A stretch of 64,000 nucleotides of DNA from Candidatus Thiodiazotropha sp. (ex Codakia rugifera) (GTDB lineage: Bacteria; Pseudomonadota; Gammaproteobacteria; Chromatiales; Chromatiaceae), in NCBI GenBank assembly GCA_025656675.1, contig JAHXHN010000001.1, positions 959,501-1,023,500 of the forward strand, read 5' to 3'. The position numbers were made by a program, and so were the translations under genes. Shown piece by piece: positions 38,444-47,339 of this stretch (position 1 is its first letter; each line of letters opens with the position of its first letter). The notes under the pieces were generated by a model that worked only from the letters and a program-made list of their open reading frames with translations, was not told the origin of the DNA and did not search any database.

Positions 38444-39366
38444 TGTCGACAATGGCAGACCGTGACGGGGTCATCTGGCTTGATGGCGAGATGGTCCCTT
38501 GGCGCGAAGCAAAGACCCATGTCTTAACGCATACCCTGCACTACGGCATGGGGGTGTTCGAGGGCGTTCGGGCCTACCACGCAGAAAAGGGAACGGCCAT
38601 CTTTCGCCTGCAGGAGCATACTGACCGTTTGTTCCGCTCTGCACACATCCTGAATATGCCAATGCCCTATGATAGGGATACCCTCAACAAAGCACAGATG
38701 GCAGCGGTTCGGGAAAACAGCCTTGACTCTGCCTATATCCGGCCCATGTGTTTCTACGGTTCCGAGGGGATGGGTCTCAGGGCCGACAACCTAAAAGTTC
38801 ACTGTATGGTGGCGGCTTGGGAGTGGGGTGCCTATCTGGGGGCTGAAAACATGGAGAAAGGGATCCGTATCCGCGTCTCCTCCTTCACCCGTCATCATGT
38901 CAACAGCACCATGTGCCGGGCAAAGGCCAATGGCAACTATATGAACTCGATGATGGCGCTGCAGGAAGCGTTGCACGATGGTTATGACGAAGCCCTATTG
39001 TTGGATGCTGCCGGTTTTGTCATGGAGGGCTCCGGTGAGAATATTTTTATTGTGCGGGATGGTGTTATTTATACCCCGGACTTGACATCGGCGCTGGATG
39101 GCATCACCCGTAAAAGTGTCATCGAGCTTGCTGAAGAGCAGGGATACAATGTGGTCGAGAAACGCATTACCCGGGATGAGGTGTACATCGCGGATGAAGC
39201 CTTTTTTACCGGTACCGCTGCTGAGGTCACCCCCATTCGGGAAGTGGACAATCGTCCTATCGGCAATGGCGGTCGTGGCCCGATCACAGAACAATTGCAA
39301 AAAAGCTATTTCGATCTGGTTCATGGACGCCTGGCATCTCATCCCGAGTGGCTGGCGTATGTCTGA
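38440..39366 (+). CDS. ilvE: Branched-chain amino acid aminotransferase
   Basis: A 308-residue PLP class IV aminotransferase forming Val, Leu and Ile. The PLP lysine is probably Lys162 in RAKANGNYMNSMMALQEA; LHYGMGVFEGVRAY, FVMEGSGENIFIV and FFTGTAAEVTPIREVD are typical. It overlaps glnE. The order glnE-ilvE followed by LPS-core genes is also found in Pseudomonas; here an island and other genes lie in between. Confidence 0.95.
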   Translation: MMSTMADRDGVIWLDGEMVPWREAKTHVLTHTLHYGMGVFEGVRAYHAEKGTAIFRLQEHTDRLFRSAHILNMPMPYDRDTLNKAQMAAVRENSLDSAYIRPMCFYGSEGMGLRADNLKVHCMVAAWEWGAYLGAENMEKGIRIRVSSFTRHHVNSTMCRAKANGNYMNSMMALQEALHDGYDEALLLDAAGFVMEGSGENIFIVRDGVIYTPDLTSALDGITRKSVIELAEEQGYNVVEKRITRDEVYIADEAFFTGTAAEVTPIREVDNRPIGNGGRGPITEQLQKSYFDLVHGRLASHPEWLAYV

Positions 39367-39381
39367 TCAGGAGAATCGACG

Positions 39382-39570
39382 ATGACACAGGCAGAGACCA
39401 ACTATCCGAAACAGGAGCCCCAAAAAGTCACACGAAATGACTTGCCCTTGAGCTGCCCACGACCCGGTGAGGCATTGGCAGGGCTGCATCCCCGTGTCTA
39501 TTTACCCATTGAGAAGACAGGCAGTGCAACCTGCCCCTATTGCGGTGCGCGTTACCAACTGAGTGATTAG
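39382..39570 (+). CDS. Small zinc-finger domain protein (zf-CHCC type)
   Basis: A 62-residue protein with LSCPRPGE and the C-terminal HPRVYLPIEKTGSATCPYCG, the His/Cys arrangement of the zf-CHCC family (related to a mitochondrial complex I subunit, bacterial role unknown). AGGAG (39369-39373) precedes ATG 39382, and it lies 15 bases after ilvE, so it is probably cotranscribed. It is the last gene of the conserved block before the accessory region. Confidence 0.88.
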   Translation: MTQAETNYPKQEPQKVTRNDLPLSCPRPGEALAGLHPRVYLPIEKTGSATCPYCGARYQLSD

Positions 39571-40249
39571 AGGATTGGGCAGGTATCCATATGCTCTCTA
39601 TGCTTGAATAGACTCCTGGCTCTTTTGGTTGTGTGGCTGATTTTGTATTAGAGGCAAATACCTTGGGTTGAGTGCCGATAGGACCACCCCGTGGTCCTGA
39701 GAAATCTTGTTTGCCTGCTGCCGATGCCGACATTGTGATTGGCATTCAGTCGGAATGCTCGTTTGCACGGGGTAAGCGAGTGAGTTGCAAGGTCGATGTC
39801 CGCCCTCCGTTCGAGAAGTTTCAGCGCCTGATCGCACGGATCAATTGTCGTTAGCATCATACTCACTGTTAAGCCAATCCTATCCCGGGTATTTATATCC
39901 AGATCCTGTTAGCAGGTGGTCGGGTACCTCTCCTATGTGGGCAGACAGGGGTGACGGCCGCCATTTTTTTCGATATCGATACATACCTGTCTTTAACAAC
40001 GAATTCCTCTCGAGATGGCAAAATCATTGGGTGTGTTGCCGTCCGTTGTCCTGGTAAAAGGTTTTTTTAATACAGCTGACATGCTGTCTGATTTGGGGTT
40101 GATGTACTGTTCGCCCTGGGCTCCCCGGTAGGTATCTATTCATCGTCTTTATCTTTCTGACAGCGATATATGCGGTACTGAGTCCCACTATTAACCGTGA
40201 TCTAGTCAGTTGATTATACTTTCATTGAAAGGCTGGTTGGTTTGAGCGC
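39571..40249. other. 680-base stretch with no convincing gene
   Basis: Short frames exist on both strands (for example plus 39785-40057 and minus 39598-39837) but none has family resemblance, a good ribosome-binding site or the composition of its neighbours. A hairpin AGGACCAC-CCC-GTGGTCCT lies at 39680-39698 without a T-run. The stretch may be degraded coding DNA at the edge of the accessory island. Confidence 0.5.
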
Positions 40250-41137
40250 ATGGGAGATGCTGTGGCTAACACTGTTTTTCTAAGTTATCGCCGGTCTGAT
40301 ACTTCCGGCCATGCCGGTCGTATCTGTGACGATCTCGAACGGTATTTCGACCGCACACTGGTGTTCAGGGATGTCGAGTCGATCGATGTCGGTGCCGATT
40401 TCGTCGCAGTACTGGAAAAGGCGATTGCTGCTGCGAAGGTTGCGATCGTGCTGATCGGCGACAATTGGCTGCAGACCCGGTCTGCCGATGGAAGGCGGCG
40501 TCTGGATGATCGTGAGGATCATGTGCGTCGGGAGATAGAAACAGCACTGAAGAATGTTGAATTGACGGTAGTGCCTGTGCTGGTTGAAGACGCAAAAATG
40601 CCCACTGAGGATGAGTTGCCAGAGTCATTGCGTCGGCTTGCACGACTGCAGGCCATAGAGCTGTCGGAGGATCGTTGGGATTTCGACATATCCCGTCTGG
40701 TACGAGTCCTCGAAAGGGCTGGTGTGGAGCACCAGGGTTTCAACGCTCTACCGGTCTGGGTTGTGGCATTGATTGGGGTGTCGTTACTCACCGCAGTCGG
40801 TATGGCAGCTTGGTATGGCTGGGGTTCAACAGCAGGCATCGACCAATACACCGGTTTGTGGCATCTGCCGAATGGAGGTTACTGGACGATCACGGAAAGG
40901 GATGGACAGCTATGGGTCGAGGAGACGCACCATCAGAGCCAGCAGGTATGGAAACGGGGAGTAGGACTCATCGAATACGAGGGGATGCGGGTTGATCTGG
41001 AACCGGTTTTCGGCAAAGTCGATTTCAGTTATCGGCACCGGCTTAGATTGAGTGATGATCATAGCAGCCTGATCGGTTTACAGGGGCGTACCGATCGAGA
41101 GTCACGCGTGTCGATTGTTCTAACCCGTCAAAAATAG
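40250..41137 (+). CDS. TIR-domain membrane protein with C-terminal beta-rich domain
   Basis: A 295-residue protein. Residues 7-150 form a TIR domain: VFLSYRRSDTSGHAGRICDDL, VFRDVESIDVGADF, AAKVAIVLIGDNWL and REDHVRREIETALKNVELTVVPVLV. Glu95 in HVRREI is in the place of the catalytic glutamate of NAD-cleaving TIR proteins. A membrane helix follows (LPVWVVALIGVSLLTAVGMAAWYGW, about 167-191), then about 100 residues rich in aromatic and beta-forming residues (GLWHLPNGGYWTITERDGQLWVEE). If the TIR domain is cytoplasmic, this last domain is outside the inner membrane. TIR proteins act in phage defence or as effectors; which one applies here is not known. Confidence 0.85.
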   Translation: MGDAVANTVFLSYRRSDTSGHAGRICDDLERYFDRTLVFRDVESIDVGADFVAVLEKAIAAAKVAIVLIGDNWLQTRSADGRRRLDDREDHVRREIETALKNVELTVVPVLVEDAKMPTEDELPESLRRLARLQAIELSEDRWDFDISRLVRVLERAGVEHQGFNALPVWVVALIGVSLLTAVGMAAWYGWGSTAGIDQYTGLWHLPNGGYWTITERDGQLWVEETHHQSQQVWKRGVGLIEYEGMRVDLEPVFGKVDFSYRHRLRLSDDHSSLIGLQGRTDRESRVSIVLTRQK

Positions 41138-41236
41138 TAAAGACGTGTATTGGTTTTCGACTTCAAGAACATCTCTACTGTATATCGATACATGATAAAG
41201 CTGGCACCATCTGAGATAGGGCCAGCAAAGCAATGA

Positions 41237-41589
41237 TCAGCAAATCAGAGAAAGATCACGCAGACGCCCGAGTCTGTTTTGTTTGTCATGTCGAGTAGAC
41301 AACCGATGACCGCGAAGCGAGCGTGTGTTGAGATAAAATATGCGGCTGGTGGTGATCAATTCATACGTCGAATTCTCTGAAGTGCTCTCAAGGAAAAGTG
41401 ATTCAGTAGTTGGAATATCAGTACAGATAGCGTAATTCTGATCTGCAATATCTTGATGATGAAGCCGAATAAATTCCAAGACACTTGCCATTTCTAATTG
41501 TTTTTCATTGCAGTCAACACCATAAGCGCATATTCAATAAGCATCTCATGGGCAGTATCGCAATCATCGATTAAACCCAATATGGACAT
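41237..41589 (-). pseudogene. Possible frameshifted small gene
   Basis: On the minus strand an ATG at 41589 opens MSILGLIDDCDTAHEMLIEY, which stops shortly after; shifting frame near 41535-41550 gives YGVDCNEKQLEMASVLEFIR and continues as an 84-codon frame to 41237. The two pieces join as one protein-like sequence, which suggests one frameshift in a small hypothetical gene. No family is recognised. It may equally be chance in AT-rich DNA. Confidence 0.3.
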
Positions 41590-41670
41590 GTCTATATACC
41601 ATTCGGGTAGATTTTATCTGGTCTATACTGAACCTTTTTGATAATTGTATTGGTATCAGTGTTCTACATA

Positions 41671-43365
41671 ATGAATAACAGAGAATCGTGTAGGGTAACT
41701 ACACTTAATGTTGACTTTATATCCAAATGCTTGCGAATGGTTATCCCGATAACAATATTGTTGTCGGGTTGTCAGTCGGATAACGAAGAACGTCAATCAA
41801 CAATTCACTCAAGTAGTTCCTCCAAAACATCTGAGATGGAAGTGACTGTGCGCAGACATGCGCAGCCCGTCACGGTTAACTATCCTGAAGCCGGTGTCGA
41901 TGTGGGTTGGGGGTGGGATTCTGAGGAGGGTATACCCCAGCCGAATGTCTGTATCGAATACGCTATCGAAGAGGATATGGGTCAGACAAAGTATATGACC
42001 ATGACTGAGGTCTCGGATAGCCGTGAGTTGATGCAGAGTATGAATATTTCTGCGGCCGCATCGATCAAAACAATAGCCTACAGTGCAAGCGGCAGCGCTA
42101 ACTTTGCTAAAAACACAAAAATCAACAGTTTCAGTTCGAATTTCGTACTCAATGTTTCAGTCGATAACGGTGTCCGCTATGCAACGCCCTTGTTGCCTGG
42201 CAGTCGTGGCGATATCAAAAATCCGGAGACGAGAAAGACAGTACCTGATGCAGGTTCCATCAGACTCACTTCGGACGCACTACGTCTCGCAAAACAGCGT
42301 GACTTGACCAACTTTTTGAACCTTTGCGGTGACTCATTTGTTGCAGCACTTTACGGTGGCGCACGCTTGACCTCAGTTATTACAGTGACAAGCAGTTCAA
42401 GAGAGGAGAAAGAGCAGGCGTCAGCCGAGTTTTCCGGCTCGGGATGGGGAGTCAATGTCAAGGCAAGTGCCAGTGGATCTTCCGAAGCCAAGATAGCAAG
42501 CAACAGGGTTAACATGCGTTTTTTTCAGACCGGTGGACGAAAGGATAAGATACCTGCATCCAAGGGTGATTTGATTGAAAAACTGGATAGTCTGACTACT
42601 GAAGCCAGTGATTATCCTGCCTATTACCGGGTTACATTGATGCCCTATACAGTGCTTGCCAACTGGCCGGAAAAGAGTATCCAACTCGATCTTTCCGAGC
42701 AAGACCAGTTAGCTGATCTTTGGTCTCGTTATGCCGGGCTCTATGAGGATATTGAGTATATTTTTAAACATCGACAGAAATTTCAAATATTAAACAGTGA
42801 ATTGAAATTCATACCTTTGCAGGATGAGCATATAGGTGCCTTGGAAAAGCTCCAGGATCAAGTACAGGCAGGATTGTCTCGACTGCAGGACGAAGCATTG
42901 CGGTGCAGTGTGCCTGAAGAATTGTGTGAATTTGATGAAAACTTGTATCTGTCACCCTTTGCATACCTCATTCAGTTACCGCTGCCGATAGATATGACTG
43001 AGAAGAACAAGGAATGCCCCTGTGCAGATGATTCACCAAAAGGTGAAAGGGAGACCAATATTGCCGCATTAGTCGATTACTATATCCGAAATCCGGTAAA
43101 AAACCGGTGTATCAATAATCCGGTTGATCGAGGCTGCCTCAGTAATGCCCAAATCGATCAATGGATGAATAGAGTTGATAAGCAACTGATAGAATTGCCG
43201 GATATCGAAATGGCAAAAAAGTTAATTCAGCATATCGGTAGGCAGAGTGATCAAACCTTGGCCTGGCTGGATGTCATCGATAATCCACCCCATGCGTGGC
43301 TCGATCCGAGTCAAATTGAAGAGGGAAAGATGCCACTCGATACAGTACAGGCCTTGCTGGAGTAG
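41671..43365 (+). CDS. Large lipoprotein with MACPF-like central region (tentative)
   Basis: A 564-residue exported protein of no clear family. From ATG 41671 the N-terminus ends in PITILLSGC, a lipobox with Cys34, then a Ser-rich linker. Residues of about 100-340 resemble the MACPF pore-forming fold: alternating small and polar residues (SAAASIKTIAYSASGSANFA), FLNLCGDSFVAALYGGARL (Cys219, in the place of the YGTH...GG signature, though one residue short and lacking Thr-His), a second amphipathic stretch (SGSGWGVNVKASASGSSEAK), MRFFQTGG, and YYRVTLMPYTVLANWPEKS. The C-terminal 200 residues are helical with several Cys. An extended TTG start at 41638 is less likely. The fold claim is inference. 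Confidence 0.6.
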   Translation: MNNRESCRVTTLNVDFISKCLRMVIPITILLSGCQSDNEERQSTIHSSSSSKTSEMEVTVRRHAQPVTVNYPEAGVDVGWGWDSEEGIPQPNVCIEYAIEEDMGQTKYMTMTEVSDSRELMQSMNISAAASIKTIAYSASGSANFAKNTKINSFSSNFVLNVSVDNGVRYATPLLPGSRGDIKNPETRKTVPDAGSIRLTSDALRLAKQRDLTNFLNLCGDSFVAALYGGARLTSVITVTSSSREEKEQASAEFSGSGWGVNVKASASGSSEAKIASNRVNMRFFQTGGRKDKIPASKGDLIEKLDSLTTEASDYPAYYRVTLMPYTVLANWPEKSIQLDLSEQDQLADLWSRYAGLYEDIEYIFKHRQKFQILNSELKFIPLQDEHIGALEKLQDQVQAGLSRLQDEALRCSVPEELCEFDENLYLSPFAYLIQLPLPIDMTEKNKECPCADDSPKGERETNIAALVDYYIRNPVKNRCINNPVDRGCLSNAQIDQWMNRVDKQLIELPDIEMAKKLIQHIGRQSDQTLAWLDVIDNPPHAWLDPSQIEEGKMPLDTVQALLE

Positions 43366-43616
43366 AGGATTTATCACAGGCAGGCAAGTGATAAAACGTT
43401 CTGTGTAAGTTGATACTTCTCACATTTTATATCACCCGCATTTACTGCTATGTACCTGTCCAGTAATATGAAGTGATAATTATTTTATATGCTTACTTTT
43501 AGTAAGTTAAATAAATAAGCTATTGCAATGTTATTTTGTAAGCAAACACCTGAGTCTACCGATTCAGGTAATTATGAAAATGAAACTTTGTATTTTCTAC
43601 TGATGGTCGTATCGAT

Positions 43617-44207
43617 ATGCCGAAATTAAGTATTTTGACTTGGGTGGTTATTGTTATTGCTCAAATAACCTATGGATTAATGGTGTACGCAATCACTCGT
43701 AGCTATTATCAGGATTCACGCGTGGTCGTTAATCAGGAACAGACCACGGCTACGCCAGCCACTACTGCTCCGCATCCGAAAGCAAGTACATTTGACAATA
43801 CCTTGCAGCCCTCAATGCAATATCAACCGTCAGCTGATGATCTGGCAACCGAAGACCCTGCTTTAATCGCGCGTCTTGCAGATAACTATTTTCAAGAGAG
43901 GAATTATCAGCAGGCTATAGAGCTTTATAATCGTGCATTGACGATAAACCCGGATGATGTCGAGTCTTACAATGATCTTGGACTCTCATTATTCTATATC
44001 GGTCAGTCAAGTCGGGCTATCGACGTCTTACGAACAGGTGTTTCCAAGCAGCCGGACTTTCAACGGATCTACCTGACATTGGGTTTTGTACAAGCTCAAT
44101 CGGGTGAGAAAGATGGAGCGATCGAAGCATTTGAAAAGGCGATAGAGTTGGATCCTGAAAATACGATCGGCTTGGAGGCTAAACGCATGATGAGTGAAAT
44201 AAAGTAG
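43617..44207 (+). CDS. Membrane-anchored TPR protein
   Basis: A 196-residue protein with an N-terminal membrane helix (LSILTWVVIVIAQITYGLMVYAI), a low-complexity linker rich in Thr, Ala, Pro, and about three tetratricopeptide repeats (NYFQERNYQQAIELYNRALT, DLGLSLFYIGQSSRAIDVLR, FVQAQSGEKDGAIEAFEKAI). TPR repeats bind other proteins, so it may scaffold a complex in the periplasm. It starts 250 bases after the large lipoprotein gene on the same strand; whether they act together is unknown. Confidence 0.82.
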   Translation: MPKLSILTWVVIVIAQITYGLMVYAITRSYYQDSRVVVNQEQTTATPATTAPHPKASTFDNTLQPSMQYQPSADDLATEDPALIARLADNYFQERNYQQAIELYNRALTINPDDVESYNDLGLSLFYIGQSSRAIDVLRTGVSKQPDFQRIYLTLGFVQAQSGEKDGAIEAFEKAIELDPENTIGLEAKRMMSEIK

Positions 44208-44237
44208 TCGAGTAAATCAGATTAAGAGATGCCCTCG

Positions 44238-44480
44238 TTACAGCCTGATGACTGTATCCGGATGCATGTTAATCTCACCATTCTCTTCCAATATGCCAAT
44301 CTTATGACCTGAAGGGCTGGAAATGACAGGTACCACTTCCTGAAACAGCGGTCTACGGACAAATTCCAGTTTCCAGCCAAATCCTTCGGCCTTTTGCAGT
44401 GCCAGTATTTGTAGATGATTCAGTACCTCATCCAGATTCTCTGGAATTGGCACCTCGCCTGTGCGGTTCTCTACGGACAT
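44238..44480 (-). CDS. Small conserved-looking protein of unknown function
   Basis: An 80-residue soluble protein (MSVENRTGEVPIPENLDEVL...), with a clear AAGGAG ribosome-binding site eight bases before ATG 44480. The FGWKLEFVRRPLFQEVVPVI and GHKIGILEENGEIN segments look like a compact alpha-beta protein. I do not recognise the family. Its good translation signals make it more credible than other small frames nearby. Confidence 0.65.
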   Translation of the reverse strand: MSVENRTGEVPIPENLDEVLNHLQILALQKAEGFGWKLEFVRRPLFQEVVPVISSPSGHKIGILEENGEINMHPDTVIRL

Positions 44481-45012
44481 TCGATACGCTCCTTGATAAT
44501 TCTATTGTTCGATTTACTTCGAAAGGGAATAGTTCAATCTATCTGTGTATCCTGGTCGATCCCTGATATTGAGTTACGCAGTGCTACAGTTTGTTCAGCG
44601 TTCAACGACCGGCAAGCCTATAGTCGAGAGCGTCTAATTGTTGGTTTCCTCTGACCTTTTACTCCATTCTAAAGCAAACTCCCGGTGTGAATGTGTGACA
44701 AAATCACCTTGTTTCTGTGAAACTGTTGTCCTTTGCTGTATTGATTCTGTTGTTTAGCAGTGTTAATAGCGTGAAATTGGTGGCTTAATTTAATGATATT
44801 GAAGGATTCGATTCTCCCTGCCAGGGTGCAAGTTGGCCGTTGTTATCAGGAAGGTTGCCTAAGCTACTTTCGAATCAGCAACATTAAAAATATATATATA
44901 GTCAACACTGCCTGAAGAATTGTTGAGAATATTGTGAATAATCAGTTCCCTCTGTTGTGAATATTCCCTAATATCTTGAAAGAAAAACGAACTACCTGGA
45001 TTTCATAGAGAA
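44481..45012. other. 530-base AT-rich intergenic region
   Basis: Contains no credible gene. It is AT-rich, including an alternating run ATATATATATA near 44889-44900, and should hold the promoters of the small minus-strand gene and of the first glycosyltransferase. No tRNA or terminator is seen. Confidence 0.5.
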
Positions 45013-46158
45013 ATGCACAAGCTCCGGAACGCCACTCCACATGTCTGCCTGTTTATTCTGCGATTTGGTGATGGTGGTGTTGAACGCATGATGGTCAATA
45101 TTGCAAGGGGATTGGCTTTAATCGGTGTCAAGGTGGACTTTATCGTCAAAGGAACCGACGGTCCTTTTTTACATCGGCTGCCTCCTGAAGTCCGGGTGAT
45201 CACCTTTCAGATTAAAAGCCAGAAGGCGGCATTGCCAAAATTGATTGAATACCTGAAGCAAAACGATCCTGATATCGTGCTTTCAGCGAAGATCATGGAT
45301 GATCAGCTGGCCCTCAAGGCCAAACTCAGTCATACAGGGCGGACCCGCTTTTTTCTGCGTCCAGGCACGGCATTGATTTCAAGAATGAAAGCCCGTGGTA
45401 CCCATGCACTTCGTCGCTGGTTGAAAGCGCGGCAACTGGTGCAACTCTTTACTCAGGCTGATGGTGTTATTGCCGTATCTCAGGGTGTGGCCGATGAGGT
45501 TGTCCAGCTGAGCGGTATTGCTTCAGATAAGATCAATGTCATCAAGAACCCGACCATAACACCCGAAATATATGAACAGGCAGAGGCTGCCACGCCAGAC
45601 CCATGGCTGGGACCGGGTCAAACACCGTTGATCCTGGGTATAGGTGGGTTAGGACGGGCAAAGGATTTTCCAACCCTGATGCGTGCCTTTGCGTTGGTTC
45701 GGCAACAGCAGCCTTGTCGTCTTATTATTCTGGGGAAAGGCAACAAGGAGAAATACCTGTTGAAACTGGCACAGGAGTTGGCGTTGGGTGATAATTTTCG
45801 CCTAGCAGGTTTTGTTGAAAACCCTTATGTCTATCTGAAGAGGGCAAAGCTCTTCGTGCTCTCATCGCGTTGGGAGGGATCACCCAATGTTTTAACTGAG
45901 GCCCTGGCACTCGGTACCTCTGCAGTGAGTACCGATTGCCCATCCGGGCCGTTTGAGATTACCCGTGGCGGCGAGGTGGCACCATTGGTGCCTGTCGGTG
46001 ATGTGGAGCGGCTAGCAGAGGCCATGTTGCATACATTGAAATGTCCACAGGACCCTAATCTGCTTCGTGCGGCAGTCAGCGAGTACACGCTTGAGAAGAG
46101 TGCCCGTAGCTACCTTGCGGCCTTTGGTTTGAATCTGCCGCAGGAAGCGCATGAATAA
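45013..46158 (+). CDS. GT4 glycosyltransferase (paralog 1)
   Basis: A 381-residue GT-B glycosyltransferase. The N-terminal acceptor domain starts with FILRFGDGGVERMMVNIARG; the C-terminal GT4 domain has ILGIGGLGRAKDFPTLMRAF, LIILGKGNKEKYL and FVLSSRWEGSPNVLTEALAL with the conserved glutamates that bind the nucleotide sugar. It overlaps the next gene by eight bases. It is closely related to the products at 46151 and 47983, and likely adds a sugar to an outer-core or surface glycan; donor and acceptor are unknown. Confidence 0.9.
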   Translation: MHKLRNATPHVCLFILRFGDGGVERMMVNIARGLALIGVKVDFIVKGTDGPFLHRLPPEVRVITFQIKSQKAALPKLIEYLKQNDPDIVLSAKIMDDQLALKAKLSHTGRTRFFLRPGTALISRMKARGTHALRRWLKARQLVQLFTQADGVIAVSQGVADEVVQLSGIASDKINVIKNPTITPEIYEQAEAATPDPWLGPGQTPLILGIGGLGRAKDFPTLMRAFALVRQQQPCRLIILGKGNKEKYLLKLAQELALGDNFRLAGFVENPYVYLKRAKLFVLSSRWEGSPNVLTEALALGTSAVSTDCPSGPFEITRGGEVAPLVPVGDVERLAEAMLHTLKCPQDPNLLRAAVSEYTLEKSARSYLAAFGLNLPQEAHE

Positions 46159-47293
46159 CAAACCACGTATTGCCTGTTTTCTGGCCACCTCAGGTCATAG
46201 TGGTGTGGATCGAGTCGCTCAGAATCTGCTGCCGGGTTTGGCCCTGGCGGGCTATCCGGTGGACTTGCTGAAGATTCGCAATCATGGCCCCAACCTGTCT
46301 GAAGAGCGGCCGGCAAACCTGCGAGTGATTGAGCTCAATGCACATCATGTCTATTCAGCACTGCCGGAAATCATGGGCTATTTGAGGCGCAACCGTCCCT
46401 TCGTGCTGTTGAGCGATAAAGACCGGGTCAACAGGACGGCCCTACTGGCAAACGTATTGACCGGATCAAGGGCCCGTATCGCCCTGCGCAGTGGTACAAC
46501 GGTCAGTCTCAATCTGGCCAGCAGGGGGCGATTTGACCGCTTTGTGCAACGCAATTCAATGCGTTATCTCTATCGGAGGGCTGATGCCATATTGATGCCA
46601 TCCAAGGGGGCTGCGGATGATTTTGCATCTTCCATCGGTCTACCCAGAGCGCTTGTGTCTGTGGTTCCCAGTCCGATAATAACACCCGGATTTCTGGAGC
46701 GTCTGAACCAGCCCATTGACCATCCCTGGTTCAAACCGGGAGAACCCAGTGTCATCCTGGGTGTGGGTGAGCTTTGTCGACGCAAGGATTTCACTACCCT
46801 GATCCGTGCTTTTGCAAAACTGTCTAACAACTATGATTGTCGTTTGTTGATACTGGGCGAAGGACGAGCCCGGCAGCGCCTGGAACAAGAGGTCAGTCAA
46901 CACAAACTGGGTCATCGTGTCAGCCTTCCTGGTTTTGTAAAAAATCCTTACCCATATATGAAGCATGCAGGCCTGTTCGCACTCTCTTCTTTATGGGAGG
47001 GGATGCCGGTTGTCCTTATCGAGGCATTGGCTGCCGGTACCCCGGTTGTCGCTACAAACTGCCCCAGTGGCCCAGCTGAACTGTTGGCGGGTCTGCCTCA
47101 CGATCTGTTAGCGGAACCTGGGGATGTCTCGGGACTTGCTGAAGCTATGGCACGACAATTGGAAAATCCGGTGTCGGCAGCCGAACTGTCAGCGGCGGTA
47201 GAGGCTTACAGCGTTGAAAACAGTGTCGCCAGTTATCTGGCTGCGATGGGATTGCCAGAGGAATCTCACTCAAGAAAAACTTGCCGCAAATAA
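46151..47293 (+). CDS. GT4 glycosyltransferase (paralog 2)
   Basis: A 380-residue GT4 enzyme. Features are ATSGHSGVDRVAQNLLPGLA near the start, VGELCRRKDFTTLIRAFAKL, RLLILGEGRARQRLEQEV and LFALSSLWEGMPVVLIEALA. It is collinear with paralog 1 throughout, but its donor loop has GMPVVLIEA instead of GSPNVLTEA, so it may use another sugar. It begins inside the end of paralog 1 and ends convergently with the sulfotransferase gene, 46 bases apart. Confidence 0.9.
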   Translation: MNNKPRIACFLATSGHSGVDRVAQNLLPGLALAGYPVDLLKIRNHGPNLSEERPANLRVIELNAHHVYSALPEIMGYLRRNRPFVLLSDKDRVNRTALLANVLTGSRARIALRSGTTVSLNLASRGRFDRFVQRNSMRYLYRRADAILMPSKGAADDFASSIGLPRALVSVVPSPIITPGFLERLNQPIDHPWFKPGEPSVILGVGELCRRKDFTTLIRAFAKLSNNYDCRLLILGEGRARQRLEQEVSQHKLGHRVSLPGFVKNPYPYMKHAGLFALSSLWEGMPVVLIEALAAGTPVVATNCPSGPAELLAGLPHDLLAEPGDVSGLAEAMARQLENPVSAAELSAAVEAYSVENSVASYLAAMGLPEESHSRKTCRK

Positions 47294-47339
47294 ACGCCAA
47301 ATATAAAAAATACCTTGTAGGGTGGGGTATCAGCTAGGA

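Noticed and set aside
39785-40057. A 90-codon plus-strand frame in the gap before the TIR gene
   Set aside because: Odd composition rich in Ser, Arg, Trp and Tyr, no start signals and no family resemblance.
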